64,000 bases of DNA from UBA11606 sp965243715 (GTDB lineage Bacteria; Actinomycetota; Acidimicrobiia; Acidimicrobiales; Aldehydirespiratoraceae). The notes under the pieces are model-generated. The model was not told the DNA's origin. It saw only the letters and a program-made list of their open reading frames with translations, and made no database searches. Numbering within the stretch: position 1 is the first letter of the stretch; each line of letters starts with the position of its first letter. Below are positions 32,628 through 41,232 of the stretch, piece after piece. Location of the stretch: NCBI GenBank assembly GCA_965243715.1, contig CBDEVU010000009.1:124001-188000 (forward strand), in the 5' to 3' direction. A program made the translations under genes and the position numbers.

Positions 32628-32683
32628 CTGGAACTGGCGACCGCAGACGCTACCAGACGAGGTCTGAAAGGTAGCTCACCAGA

Positions 32684-32713
32684 TTATCATCTGGCTCTTC
32701 GGCTAGATGATAA
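32684..32713. repeat. 9-bp perfect inverted repeat upstream of hom
   Basis: TTATCATCT (32684-32692) and AGATGATAA (32705-32713) flank a 12-base spacer. With no T tract it is more like an operator or weak terminator than a standard intrinsic terminator. It lies 137 bases before hom. Confidence 0.5.
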
Positions 32714-32836
32714 CGCTGATTTGGTTCGCAATGGCTGGCTTTGCGGAGTAGAAGTTTTTCTATTTCGCGCTGGACGAGTTGATGCGGTGGGCGACCGAAC
32801 TGGTGAATCTTTACCCAGGTAACGGTAGCGAGTCGG

Positions 32837-32842
32837 TATCCT
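32837..32842 (+). promoter_or_regulatory. Predicted -10 box of hom
   Basis: TATCCT lies 7 bases before GTG 32850, consistent with a leaderless hom-thrC transcript. Confidence 0.45.
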
Positions 32843-32849
32843 CAACGCG

Positions 32850-34148
32850 GTGACCGAACTCACTCTTGGACTTTTGGGCTGTGGCAACGTCGGCGGAGCG
32901 TTGGTTGAACTCATTGAAGAGCGACGCCAGGCCATTCAGGCTCGAACGGGCCTTACCCTTCGCGTGGGTGCGATTGCGGTGCGATCCGTCTCGAAGCACC
33001 GAGATCACGTTATTGATCCGTCGCTTTTCACTACCGATGCCCGGGCGGTGGTGGAAGATCCCGCCGTGGACATCGTTGTCGAACTAGTGGGCGGAATCGA
33101 ACCCGCTCGAGAACTGATCCTTCGGGCCCTCGAGTTGGGAAAGCCGGTAGTCACCGGTAATAAGGAACTTCTCGCCAACCACGGCGCCGAGATCTATGCC
33201 GCGGCTGATGCAACCGGTGTTGACATACTCTTTGAGGCTGCGGTCGGCGGCGGCATTCCGATCATGCGACCGTTGCGCGAGTCGCTCGCGGGTGAGGATG
33301 TCAGCCGGGTCATGGGCATCGTCAACGGCACCACCAATTACATCCTCACTCAGATGTCTCACCACGGAGTTTCGTACCTAGACGCACTCGTCGAGGCTCA
33401 GCGCCTTGGCTACGCCGAGGCCGATCCCACCGCCGACGTGGAAGGTTACGATGCAGGGGCGAAGGCGGCGATAATCGCCACAATTGTGTTCGGCGCCACT
33501 GTGGTAGCGGGCGACGTTTATCACGAAGGCATTTCTCGAATCACGGCCTCTGACATCGAGATGGCCCGTCGACTCGGCTACACCATCAAGGCCGTGGCGG
33601 TTATTGAGGGCGACAAAACCGCGGGCGATGGCGGTGAGATCGCGGTGAGCGTCTACCCCGCGATGATCCCGACCGGGCATCCGTTGGCCAACGTCCACGA
33701 TAGCTTCAATGCGATTTTTGTGGAGGGCGAATCGGTTGGCGACCTCATGTTTTACGGCCGCGGCGCCGGTGGCGGCCCCACCGCCTCCGCGGTTCTCGGT
33801 GACATCATCGATGCCGCTACGAATCGTGTCGCGGGTACTGCGGCCCGGATTACTAATTTGCGGCGGGCCCGCATCCGGCCCATTGATGAACTGATCACCG
33901 CCTACTACCTGTCGATGCATGTCGCGGATCGACCCGGTGTCTTGGCTCGAGTAGCCAAAGAGTTTGGAGCCAACAACGTCTCGATTCGCTCCATGGAGCA
34001 ACGCGGAGTGGGCAACGAAGCCGAACTGATATTTATCACTCACGTATCACGCGAAGCGGAAGTTCAAGCCACCCTCCGTGCGTTACGCAACCTCGCCGAA
34101 GTCAGCCGGATCAACACCGTCATTCGGGTGGTGGGCGACGAACCATGA
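32850..34148 (+). CDS. hom: Homoserine dehydrogenase
   Basis: This NAD(P)H enzyme reduces aspartate semialdehyde to homoserine for threonine and methionine. The 432-residue protein has GLLGCGNVGGALVELI (Rossmann), VVTGNKELLANHG, the signature region GIVNGTTNYILTQMSHHGVS and GYAEADPTADVEGYDA with catalytic residues. A C-terminal ACT domain (YYLSMHVADRPGVLARVAKE) probably mediates threonine feedback. GTG 32850 is the start. It overlaps thrC by four bases (ATGA). Confidence 0.96.
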   Translation: MTELTLGLLGCGNVGGALVELIEERRQAIQARTGLTLRVGAIAVRSVSKHRDHVIDPSLFTTDARAVVEDPAVDIVVELVGGIEPARELILRALELGKPVVTGNKELLANHGAEIYAAADATGVDILFEAAVGGGIPIMRPLRESLAGEDVSRVMGIVNGTTNYILTQMSHHGVSYLDALVEAQRLGYAEADPTADVEGYDAGAKAAIIATIVFGATVVAGDVYHEGISRITASDIEMARRLGYTIKAVAVIEGDKTAGDGGEIAVSVYPAMIPTGHPLANVHDSFNAIFVEGESVGDLMFYGRGAGGGPTASAVLGDIIDAATNRVAGTAARITNLRRARIRPIDELITAYYLSMHVADRPGVLARVAKEFGANNVSIRSMEQRGVGNEAELIFITHVSREAEVQATLRALRNLAEVSRINTVIRVVGDEP

Positions 34149-35536
34149 CCCCAACCCCGATGCAGTACCACAGCACGCGGGGTCGGGCGGATGCGCTCGA
34201 GTTTGGCGACACGCTGCTCGGCGGATTGGCGCCCGACGGTGGATTGTATCTGCCTGAGTTCTGGCCCGTGCTCACTGGCGACGAGCCCGCCAGCTACGCC
34301 GAAACAGCGGCCTGCGTGATGGCCCCGTTTGTTGCTGGCACGATCGAGGCCGACGATTTCGCCGCCATGGTCGGCGCTGCCTACGAGTCGTTTGCGTCCC
34401 CCGATGTTTGCCCCGTGGTCGAACTTGAACCGGGCCATCATCTGCTGGAACTCTTCCACGGTCCGACGTTAGCGTTCAAAGATGTCGCCCTGCAGCTAGT
34501 GGGTCGTCTCTTTGACCACGAACTGCGCCGTCGCCAGGGTCGGGTCACCATCGTTGGCGCGACCTCCGGCGACACTGGATCCGCCGCCATGGAAGCGGTA
34601 CGCGGCAGCGACTTAGTCGACATCGTGATCCTCTTTCCGCGGGGTCGCACCTCGGAGGTGCAGCGCCGCCAGATGACAACATTGGGGGCGGCGAACGCGC
34701 ACGCGGTAGCCGTCGACGGCACCTTCGACGATTGTCAGGATCTGGTGAAGGCCATGTTCGCCGACGAAACCTTCCGAAAGCGCACCCAACTTTCGGCGGT
34801 AAATAGCATCAACTGGGCTCGGGTAATGGCCCAGACTGTCTATTACGTCTGGGCGGCCCAGTTGCTGGCCCGGCGCAACAAACCCACCACGTTTTGTGTC
34901 CCTACCGGCAACTTCGGCAATGTATTTGCGGGCCACGTGGCCCAGCGGATGGGACTGCCCGTCGGGCGCTTCTTGGTGGCCTCGAACACCAACGACATCT
35001 TGACCAAGCTGATTCATACCGGTGAGTTGGTGGCCGAGGAGGTCGTGGCGACATTGTCGCCGAGTATGGATATCCAGATCTCCTCAAACCTCGAGCGCTT
35101 GTTGTTCGAGTTGCTCGACGAGAATGGCCCGCTCACCTTGGAGGTGTTGTCTGACTTTCGCACCTCGGGTCGAGCGAGTTTGACTAAATCCCAACACGAG
35201 CGGTTGCGCTCCGAGTTCGCGGGCGCTCACCTAACCGACGACGACACCTTGCAGGTGATGGCCGACGTGTATAACGAACACGACATGTTGATCGACCCGC
35301 ATACCGCGGTTGGGGTTGGCGCCGCCCGACGACTACGTCGATGCGATGAGACGATCGTGACTTTGGCCACCGCGCATCCGGCTAAGTTCCCTGACGCGGT
35401 TCAACGAGCCACCGGGGTGCTACCGAGTCTGCCGCCGCATCTGGCTGATCTTTTCGATCGTGAGGAGGTAGTGACCGACCTCCCCAGCGATCTCGCCATC
35501 ATCGAGGACTTCGTCGACGCGGTGCGCCGACCATAA
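34145..35536 (+). CDS. thrC: Threonine synthase
   Basis: This PLP enzyme converts O-phosphohomoserine to threonine. At 463 residues it is the long form: YHSTRGRADALEFGDTLLGG and APDGGLYLPEFWP at the N-terminus, HGPTLAFKDVALQLVG with the PLP Lys, IVGATSGDTGSAAMEAVRG, and PTGNFGNVFAGHVAQRMGLP. It is translationally coupled to hom; a thrB gene is not adjacent. Confidence 0.95.
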   Translation: MTPTPMQYHSTRGRADALEFGDTLLGGLAPDGGLYLPEFWPVLTGDEPASYAETAACVMAPFVAGTIEADDFAAMVGAAYESFASPDVCPVVELEPGHHLLELFHGPTLAFKDVALQLVGRLFDHELRRRQGRVTIVGATSGDTGSAAMEAVRGSDLVDIVILFPRGRTSEVQRRQMTTLGAANAHAVAVDGTFDDCQDLVKAMFADETFRKRTQLSAVNSINWARVMAQTVYYVWAAQLLARRNKPTTFCVPTGNFGNVFAGHVAQRMGLPVGRFLVASNTNDILTKLIHTGELVAEEVVATLSPSMDIQISSNLERLLFELLDENGPLTLEVLSDFRTSGRASLTKSQHERLRSEFAGAHLTDDDTLQVMADVYNEHDMLIDPHTAVGVGAARRLRRCDETIVTLATAHPAKFPDAVQRATGVLPSLPPHLADLFDREEVVTDLPSDLAIIEDFVDAVRRP

Positions 35537-35666
35537 AAATGGCCGAAGGTTGATGTTGTGGCGTGGATGCCGTAGCTTTAGTTCGTCGCTGTAGGCATGT
35601 GTCGATTCCGATCGTGCCCGGTCCGGTCTCGGATACGCGGCAATTCCCAACCAGAGGAGCTTGGCC
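35537..35666. other. Leader region before rho
   Basis: These 130 bases hold no gene. CCAGAGGAGC just before 35667 is the rho ribosome binding site. No clear promoter or terminator hairpin is seen. Confidence 0.4.
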
Positions 35667-37136
35667 GTGGAAACCGCGGAGATGCGCCGTTCGACGCTGC
35701 AGCGTAAAGATCGTGACGAACTGACCAAGATCGCGTTGGCGCTCGGGGGGAAGCCGTCGACGCGGGCCCCCAAGGGCGAACTCATAGATCTCATTTTGGA
35801 CCTCGCCGCTGGGGGCGACGCGCCACCGCCGGCCGAGGGATCCGAGACGAAGAACGAGCCGGGAGCCGACAATACTGAGGCGGCCAGCGACGATAATGCC
35901 AACGATAATGCCAACGATAGGCCGGATCCGGGCAATCGGCGGCGTCGTCGTCGAGGTCGCGATAGAGATAATCGCGACGTTGAGGTGGAGAACTGGGACG
36001 GCGCACCGATTCCGGTGGCTGGTCATCTCGACCTCCGCAGCGAGGGTTACGCCTTTTTGCGGGTCAACGGCTTTTTGCCGAGCCGCGATGACGCGTATGT
36101 ACCGGCGAAGTTGGTTCGTCAATATGGTCTCCGGAAGGGCGATGTCATCGCCGGTCCGTCTCGGCCTGCCAACCGCAACGAAAAAAATCCGGCCATCGTC
36201 TCGGTTGAGATGGTCAACGGCGCGGCGCCCGATGAGGCCGCGCAACGACCGCATTTCGATGATCTCACCGCCGTGGCGCCGACTGAGCCGTTGATTTTGG
36301 CCGCGGGTGAAGAATCGGGGAATCTCACGGCACGGGTCATCGATTTGATCGCTCCGCTGGCCAAGGGCCAACGTGCGTTGGTTGTCGCTCCGCCCAAGAC
36401 CGGCAAGACGACGATGCTCAAGCAGATCATCCGCTCGCTGGAGGCAAACCATCCCGACGTGCATCTCATTGTTTTGATGGTTTACGGACGTCCCGAGGAG
36501 ATCACCGAAATGAAGCGGGCCGTCACCAATGGCGAGGTGGTTGCTTCGGCCTTCGACCGACCGACCGACGAACACGTCCTGATCGCCGATCTCACCATCG
36601 AACGGGCGAAGCGCATGGTCGAAACGGGCCGCGATGTTTGCGTGATCCTCGACAGCGTCACTCGCCTCGTTCGGGCTCATAACATTGAAGGCCCTCAGTC
36701 TGGTCGTTCCTTGGCCGGTGGCCTTGACGCAGCCTCGACTTTGCCAGCCCGCACCGTGTTCGGCGCCGCTCGTCAGGCCGAGGAGGGCGGTTCGATCACG
36801 GTCATCGCCACCGCGTCGGTGGAAACCGGTGCTGCTATGGATGATGTCATCTTCGAGGAGTTCACCGGTACCACCAATATGGAGATTCGCCTGTCGCGTT
36901 CTCTTATGCAGCGACGACTGTTCCCGGCGATCGATATTGCCGAATCGGGTGCCCGCCAGGAGGAGTCGCTGTTCGACGACGAACGACGGGCCAAAATGGC
37001 GACGCTTAGACGAGAGTTGGCCGATCTCGGCGAGTCATATTGGGAGAGCCTCGAGTCGCTACTTAGTCGCTTGGCCGCCACGCAGTCTACCGACGAATTC
37101 CTCGCCAGCGTCGCGTCGACGCCCGACGCCTCTTAG
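35667..37136 (+). CDS. rho: Transcription termination factor Rho
   Basis: The 489-residue hexameric RNA helicase has an N-terminal rho_N domain (METAEMRRSTLQRKDRDELT), an insertion rich in Asp/Asn/Arg (DNANDNANDRP, then NRRRRRRGRDRD) typical of actinobacterial Rho, an RNA-binding domain (GYAFLRVNGFLPSRDDAYV), Walker A PPKTGKTTMLKQII and Walker B VCVILDSVTRL. GTG 35667 is preferred over TTG 35661 because of its spacing from GAGGAG. A 12-bp unit is repeated twice at 35892-35915. Confidence 0.96.
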   Translation: METAEMRRSTLQRKDRDELTKIALALGGKPSTRAPKGELIDLILDLAAGGDAPPPAEGSETKNEPGADNTEAASDDNANDNANDRPDPGNRRRRRRGRDRDNRDVEVENWDGAPIPVAGHLDLRSEGYAFLRVNGFLPSRDDAYVPAKLVRQYGLRKGDVIAGPSRPANRNEKNPAIVSVEMVNGAAPDEAAQRPHFDDLTAVAPTEPLILAAGEESGNLTARVIDLIAPLAKGQRALVVAPPKTGKTTMLKQIIRSLEANHPDVHLIVLMVYGRPEEITEMKRAVTNGEVVASAFDRPTDEHVLIADLTIERAKRMVETGRDVCVILDSVTRLVRAHNIEGPQSGRSLAGGLDAASTLPARTVFGAARQAEEGGSITVIATASVETGAAMDDVIFEEFTGTTNMEIRLSRSLMQRRLFPAIDIAESGARQEESLFDDERRAKMATLRRELADLGESYWESLESLLSRLAATQSTDEFLASVASTPDAS

Positions 37137-37148
37137 ACTGGACCCGCT

Positions 37149-37451
37149 ATGAAGTCTGACATCCACCCCGAGTACCGCCCAGTCGTTTTCCAAGACACGT
37201 CGGCCGGTACGTCGTTCATCACCCGCTCCACCATCGTGACCTCCGATACTGTGAAGTGGGAAGACGGCAACGAGTACCCACTGGCCAAGGTGGAGATTTC
37301 GAGCGAGAGTCACCCATTCTTCACCGGTCAGATGAAAATCGTCGATACAGCGGGTCGCGTCGAGCGCTTCGAGAAGCGGTATGGCCGTCGTAAGCCACTG
37401 GTAGCGCCGGTGGCCGCGGTCGACGAGAGCACCGAGGTCGACGAGAGCTAA
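37149..37451 (+). CDS. rpmE: 50S ribosomal protein bL31, type B (zinc-free)
   Basis: The 100-residue protein begins MKSDIHPEYRPVVFQDTSAG and lacks the CxxC zinc site, so it is the C-minus (type B) form; such proteins often replace zinc-containing L31 under zinc limitation. The C-terminus is extended (APVAAVDESTEVDES). It lies 12 bases after rho, the place of the main L31 gene in actinobacteria. TAGACT (37134-37139), which overlaps the rho stop, lies 9 bases before the ATG. Confidence 0.93.
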   Translation: MKSDIHPEYRPVVFQDTSAGTSFITRSTIVTSDTVKWEDGNEYPLAKVEISSESHPFFTGQMKIVDTAGRVERFEKRYGRRKPLVAPVAAVDESTEVDES

Positions 37452-37458
37452 GTTCGCG

Positions 37459-38466
37459 GTGAGCCTCGACCCGGCTCAACGGGCGGGACTCGAGCGAGCC
37501 CGAGCGATCGCCCTCGGGCGCCAACATTTTGATATTCACGATGGGAGCGTGGAAGCGCTTCCGTTCGGCGTAGTCGTTAGCCGCGCATCGGGCCCGGAAC
37601 CGGCGCCGACGGTGTGCATCGTGTCGTCGAGTGCGGATCTAGCAATGCTGGGCGGGGTTCTTGCCTGGCTGAACAAGCGTGACATCGCTCCCACCACTAC
37701 CCACCTTGTTGTTGAACATCATGCGGGTATTCATGCTCGGCGGGTCGCCGTGCTCGGCGTCGCGGTCACCGTCTGGCAACTCGACGGTGCGGCGGTGCGT
37801 CATGCGGTTGTCGCGGCTATCGAGCCACCCTGTCCTACGACCCCTGATATTGGTGCCTTAGTCGCCATGATTGAGCGCTCTGGGGCCGAGGTGGTGATCG
37901 AGGACGGCATCGTTCGCGCCGAGGTGGCCGGTCTCGAAGTTGGCCGCATTGTTGAGGCCGCAACCGGAGCGGTTTTGGAGGTCGGGGTTGGTCGGTTCGA
38001 TCGTGAAGCCTCGGTCCTACTGCATGCAAGGGAGGCCACCGAACCGGCGCTCGTCGACGTAGTTGCGCGGGTTCGTCCGCATCGCCTAGTGGGTGCGCAC
38101 GGTCACGCAGTCAATCGAATTGGGCGCGAACGATGGCTTCGACACCTCGTCCACCACGACCCCCGACGATTCGGTCTGAACCGGCCGATTCTGGTTGACC
38201 CTGTCCCGCCCCGTTCTTCGCTACTCGATTCGGGGCCCGCGTCGTTGCTGGCCGAGGTTGACGGCCACCGGTGGCTGGTCGCGTGTACCGTGGGTGTCGA
38301 CTTGGGACTGGTACCCGAACTCGCCGATCTAGTGGCCGTACACGAACCGGTTTCGGTGATCATTTTTCTCCCAGCGAGGGATCGGTTTGCCTACCTCGAA
38401 CCTCTCTTGGCTTGGCTTCCCGTGCCCGCGGAGGCTCGGCCAATTGAGGTACCGTGGGTTGATTAG
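37459..38466 (+). CDS. Conserved-looking protein of unknown function
   Basis: The 335-residue soluble protein starts at GTG 37459, 7 bases after rpmE. It contains a hydrophobic beta/alpha-type core (TVCIVSSSADLAMLGGVLAW, ARRVAVLGVAVTVWQLDGAA), a His/Arg-rich middle (VRPHRLVGAHGHAVNRIGRE, then RHLVHHDPRRFGLNRP) and a C-terminal VACTVGVDLGLVPELADLV. I recognise no family or catalytic motif. Position between rpmE and the atp operon suggests a stable housekeeping neighbour. Confidence 0.75.
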   Translation: MSLDPAQRAGLERARAIALGRQHFDIHDGSVEALPFGVVVSRASGPEPAPTVCIVSSSADLAMLGGVLAWLNKRDIAPTTTHLVVEHHAGIHARRVAVLGVAVTVWQLDGAAVRHAVVAAIEPPCPTTPDIGALVAMIERSGAEVVIEDGIVRAEVAGLEVGRIVEAATGAVLEVGVGRFDREASVLLHAREATEPALVDVVARVRPHRLVGAHGHAVNRIGRERWLRHLVHHDPRRFGLNRPILVDPVPPRSSLLDSGPASLLAEVDGHRWLVACTVGVDLGLVPELADLVAVHEPVSVIIFLPARDRFAYLEPLLAWLPVPAEARPIEVPWVD

Positions 38467-38483
38467 TACCCCGCCGCAAGAGT

Positions 38484-38513
38484 TTGAGGTTGCAAAATTA
38501 GTGATCCTAGATT
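38484..38513 (+). promoter_or_regulatory. Predicted promoter of the ATP synthase operon
   Basis: TTGAGG (38484-38489) and TAGATT (38508-38513) are 18 bases apart, about 70 bases before the first atp gene, in an AT-rich pocket. Confidence 0.45.
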
Positions 38514-38583
38514 AGCTTGTGACTGGATTCACGAGCGTCGTGGACCAGTGCGGTTTTTGCGGTTGCCGTGCGAGAGGCCTCAA

Positions 38584-38850
38584 GTGAATGATCGGAATCA
38601 GCGTGAGATGCGCCAAGCTGGTGGCGACGCCTTCTCGGCCGCGTTCGAACTCATTATCACACCGGTGATCTTCGGCCTCGTGGGTTGGTTCGTCGACTCG
38701 CGGCTCGGCTTGTTCCCTGTTTTCACCCTTACGCTCGGCCTTGTCGTGCTTGCCTACCAAGTCTGGCGACTCTGGTCGCAGTACGCTACGGCCATGGATG
38801 CTGAACTCGAGGCGCGCCGGGCCGCTTACGGTCAGCGACCCTCACCATGA
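38584..38850 (+). CDS. AtpZ/AtpI-like F0F1-ATPase-associated membrane protein
   Basis: The 88-residue protein has two membrane segments (AFELIITPVIFGLVGWFVD, LFPVFTLTLGLVVLAYQVW) of the putative F0F1-ATPase subunit (ATPase gene 1) family, thought to aid rotor assembly or cation uptake. GTG 38584 is the chosen start; an upstream GTG 38548 would add 12 poorly conserved residues. It overlaps the next gene by four bases. Confidence 0.8.
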   Translation: MNDRNQREMRQAGGDAFSAAFELIITPVIFGLVGWFVDSRLGLFPVFTLTLGLVVLAYQVWRLWSQYATAMDAELEARRAAYGQRPSP

Positions 38851-39329
38851 GCGATAAGTTTGCGGCCTTTCCTGCCAATGTCGACGATGTCGCGCCGGAA
38901 CGAGCGATTGCGCGCGACTTGGCGATCCGAACCGTTTTTGCCTCGCCGATCATGCTCACGGCCGGTGCGGCGTTTTGGGGTTGGGATGGATTTTTCAGTG
39001 CGGGCTACGCTCTCGTAATCGTTGCCGCCAATTTTATTTTGGGCGCCGCGGCGATTACTTGGGGTGCGCGAATCTCTCCCGCGGCGATGTTTGGTGCGGT
39101 CATGTTTGGTTTCGTCGTTCGACTTGGCATTATTACGGCTGCGGTGCTACCCTTCCGCTCCAGCGAATGGTTCGAAACCGTCCCGTTCGCGATTAGTCTC
39201 TTGGTTACCCATCTCGGGCTTCTGGCTTGGGAAACGCGACACGTTGCGGCGTCGCTTGCGTTCCCCGGCTTGAAACCCGGACACGAAATTCTTTCCACCA
39301 CCGATTCCGCCGCGGAGCGCTCAGTATGA
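38847..39329 (+). CDS. atpI: ATP synthase protein I-like membrane protein
   Basis: The 160-residue protein has about four membrane segments (IMLTAGAAFWGWDGFFSAGY, LVIVAANFILGAAAITWGA, FGAVMFGFVVRLGIITAAVL, VPFAISLLVTHLGLLAW), the layout of AtpI, which assists c-ring assembly. It overlaps atpB by ATGA at 39326. Confidence 0.8.
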   Translation: MSDKFAAFPANVDDVAPERAIARDLAIRTVFASPIMLTAGAAFWGWDGFFSAGYALVIVAANFILGAAAITWGARISPAAMFGAVMFGFVVRLGIITAAVLPFRSSEWFETVPFAISLLVTHLGLLAWETRHVAASLAFPGLKPGHEILSTTDSAAERSV

Positions 39330-40105
39330 ATGTCCTCGCTCTTGAGTTCCCACCTGTCAATCACCTTTTTGACTGGCCGAGCATTTGGCTCGAAGGAACT
39401 CCTTTCGCGATCAACAAGACTGTCCTCATCTACTTGGGCTCGACGCTCATCACGATGGTGATCTTCTTGCTAGCTGGCCGCCCGAGGGAATCACTTGTTC
39501 CTGTGGGCGTGCAGCACGTGGCCGAATCCGGTGTGAACTTCATCGAAGAGTCTGTCGTAATGCAGACCATTGGTCCAGAGGGCAAGAAGTTCATGCCTTT
39601 TTTGACCACGATGTTCTTTTTCATCTTGTTCTCGAACATCACCGAAGTCATTCCGTTCCTGCAGTTCCCCGCCAACTCCCGCATGGCGATGCCGATCACG
39701 CTGGCTCTCGTGGTGTGGGTGATCTACAACTTCGTTGGTATCAAGGCCCAGGGCGTGTTCGGCTACTTCAAGAACTCGCTCTTCCCGCCCGGTGTGCCCA
39801 AGGCGCTGTACCTCATTGTTACTCCGATCGAGTTAGTCTCGACTTTCTTGGTCCGTCCCTTTTCTCTGGCCATTCGTCTCTGGGCCAACATGGTCGCCGG
39901 TCACCTCCTGCTGGTTACGTTCGCCATCTTGTCGGCCACTATGTGGTCCGCTGGCGGCGTGGGTTGGGCTGGGGCGCTCCTGCTGTCGTGGCCGATGCTC
40001 ATCCTCATGACCGGATTCGAGATTCTTGTCTCGTTTCTACAGGCCTTTATCTTCACTATCTTGACCGCCGTGTACATCGGCGGCTCGATGCATCCCGAGC
40101 ACTGA
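39326..40105 (+). CDS. atpB: ATP synthase F0 subunit a
   Basis: The 259-residue integral membrane subunit forms the half-channels for protons. The critical Arg lies in the family segment FSLAIRLWANMVAGHLLL, and FLQAFIFTILTAVYIGGSMH ends the last helix. ATG 39326 overlaps the atpI stop; the longer frame is antisense-free but lacks conservation. Confidence 0.95.
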   Translation: MNVLALEFPPVNHLFDWPSIWLEGTPFAINKTVLIYLGSTLITMVIFLLAGRPRESLVPVGVQHVAESGVNFIEESVVMQTIGPEGKKFMPFLTTMFFFILFSNITEVIPFLQFPANSRMAMPITLALVVWVIYNFVGIKAQGVFGYFKNSLFPPGVPKALYLIVTPIELVSTFLVRPFSLAIRLWANMVAGHLLLVTFAILSATMWSAGGVGWAGALLLSWPMLILMTGFEILVSFLQAFIFTILTAVYIGGSMHPEH

Positions 40106-40127
40106 GCCACGGCTCCGCTCAATCAAT

Positions 40128-40170
40128 CGCAATAATCCCACAGTCGCAATAATCTAGATCTCAATAATCC
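40128..40170 (+). repeat. Three CAATAATC repeats in the atpB-atpE spacer
   Basis: CAATAATC occurs at 40130, 40147 and 40162 in an A-rich, G-poor spacer, followed by the atpE Shine-Dalgarno CAGGAG. Such an unstructured leader could raise translation of atpE, whose product is needed in about ten copies per complex. Confidence 0.6.
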
Positions 40171-40201
40171 CCACCTCAAAGAAACAACAGGAGAAACTCA
40201 A

Positions 40202-40471
40202 GTGCTCAACGTTCTTGCACAGGAGGCCGCAGGTACCGCTCCAGGCGAGATGCTCGAAGGCCTAAAGGCCATCGGCGCTGGTCTGGGCTACGGCCTAGCC
40301 GCTATCGGCCCCGGTATTGGCATCGGTACGGTGGTTGGCAACGCCATCTCTTCGATGGCTCGTCAACCCGAGTCCGCGGGCATGGTGCGCACCACCATGT
40401 TCCTCGGCATCGCCTTTACTGAGGCCCTGGCCCTCATTGGCTTCGTGGTGTTCATCCTTTTGCTCCCCTGA
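40202..40471 (+). CDS. atpE: ATP synthase F0 subunit c
   Basis: The 89-residue hairpin protein has helix 1 with the glycine motif (AAIGPGIGIGTVVGNAISSM), the polar loop ARQPE, and helix 2 with the ion-binding Glu in FLGIAFTEALALIGFVVFIL. The lack of extra polar residues around this Glu suggests protons and not sodium. GTG 40202 is the start. Confidence 0.95.
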   Translation: MLNVLAQEAAGTAPGEMLEGLKAIGAGLGYGLAAIGPGIGIGTVVGNAISSMARQPESAGMVRTTMFLGIAFTEALALIGFVVFILLLP

Positions 40472-40515
40472 GCAAGACGATTGAACACCGATCGCATCTA
40501 CACAAAGGCTCAACT

Positions 40516-41232
40516 ATGAATCGAAGGATCCGGCCCATCGCTGGAGCACTTGGCTTTATCGCAATCCTCGGACTCCTGAGCGCGGCACCCGCGTCGGCGT
40601 CGGGCGAAAGCATCGGCGGATGCGCGCTCCACGCCGCGATCGTCGTGGAAGAATCTCTCGGCAGTTTGCATGCTCTCGAGAATGACGGGTTCCTCCGATC
40701 AGCGCTCGAGGATGAGATGGAGGCGTGCCTTGAGGCCCCGAGCGCCATCATCCCCGAACTTGACGAGATCATCTGGGGAGGCAGCGCATTCCTTGTCTTG
40801 TTCTTCTTTATGGTCAGGAAGGGTTTCCCTGCGGTTAAGGGGGCAATGGATGCTAGAGCGGACAAGATCGCTGCGGATCTTGACCAAGCAGAGCAGGCCA
40901 AGAACGACGCGGCTCAGATCAGAGCCGATCATGCCCTCGCCATGGCGGGAGCCAAAACTGAAGCGGCGGGGATTATCGCCGACGCCCGAGCGCAGGCTGA
41001 TCAACTCAAAGCTGACCTGCAAACTCGAGCCGAAGCCGATATTGCCGAGATGCGTTCCCGAGCTCAGGCCGACATGGAGTCGAGTCGGACCCAGGCCATC
41101 AGCGATTTGCGGGCCGAGGTTTCCGAGGTCGCGGTCGGCGCGGCCGAAGCCGTTATCAAGGCCAACCTCGATCACCGGACCCAGAGCGCGCTCGTTGATG
41201 CCTACATCGACGAGGTGGCGAGCCGTGGCTGA
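40516..41232 (+). CDS. atpF: ATP synthase F0 subunit b with N-terminal signal-like extension
   Basis: The 238-residue subunit b has an unusual N-terminus: a signal-peptide-like segment (ALGFIAILGLLSAAPASASG) and some 60 residues with two Cys (GGCALH, EACLEAP) before the usual membrane helix (WGGSAFLVLFFFMV). The long coiled-coil stalk follows (DQAEQAKNDAAQIRADHALA onward), ending with the delta-binding tail. Only one b gene is present. Confidence 0.92.
   Translation: MNRRIRPIAGALGFIAILGLLSAAPASASGESIGGCALHAAIVVEESLGSLHALENDGFLRSALEDEMEACLEAPSAIIPELDEIIWGGSAFLVLFFFMVRKGFPAVKGAMDARADKIAADLDQAEQAKNDAAQIRADHALAMAGAKTEAAGIIADARAQADQLKADLQTRAEADIAEMRSRAQADMESSRTQAISDLRAEVSEVAVGAAEAVIKANLDHRTQSALVDAYIDEVASRG

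Noticed and set aside
40670..41224. N-terminal extension of atpH inside atpF
   Set aside because: It is the +1 frame of the conserved b-subunit coding sequence; the delta subunit begins at GTG 41225.
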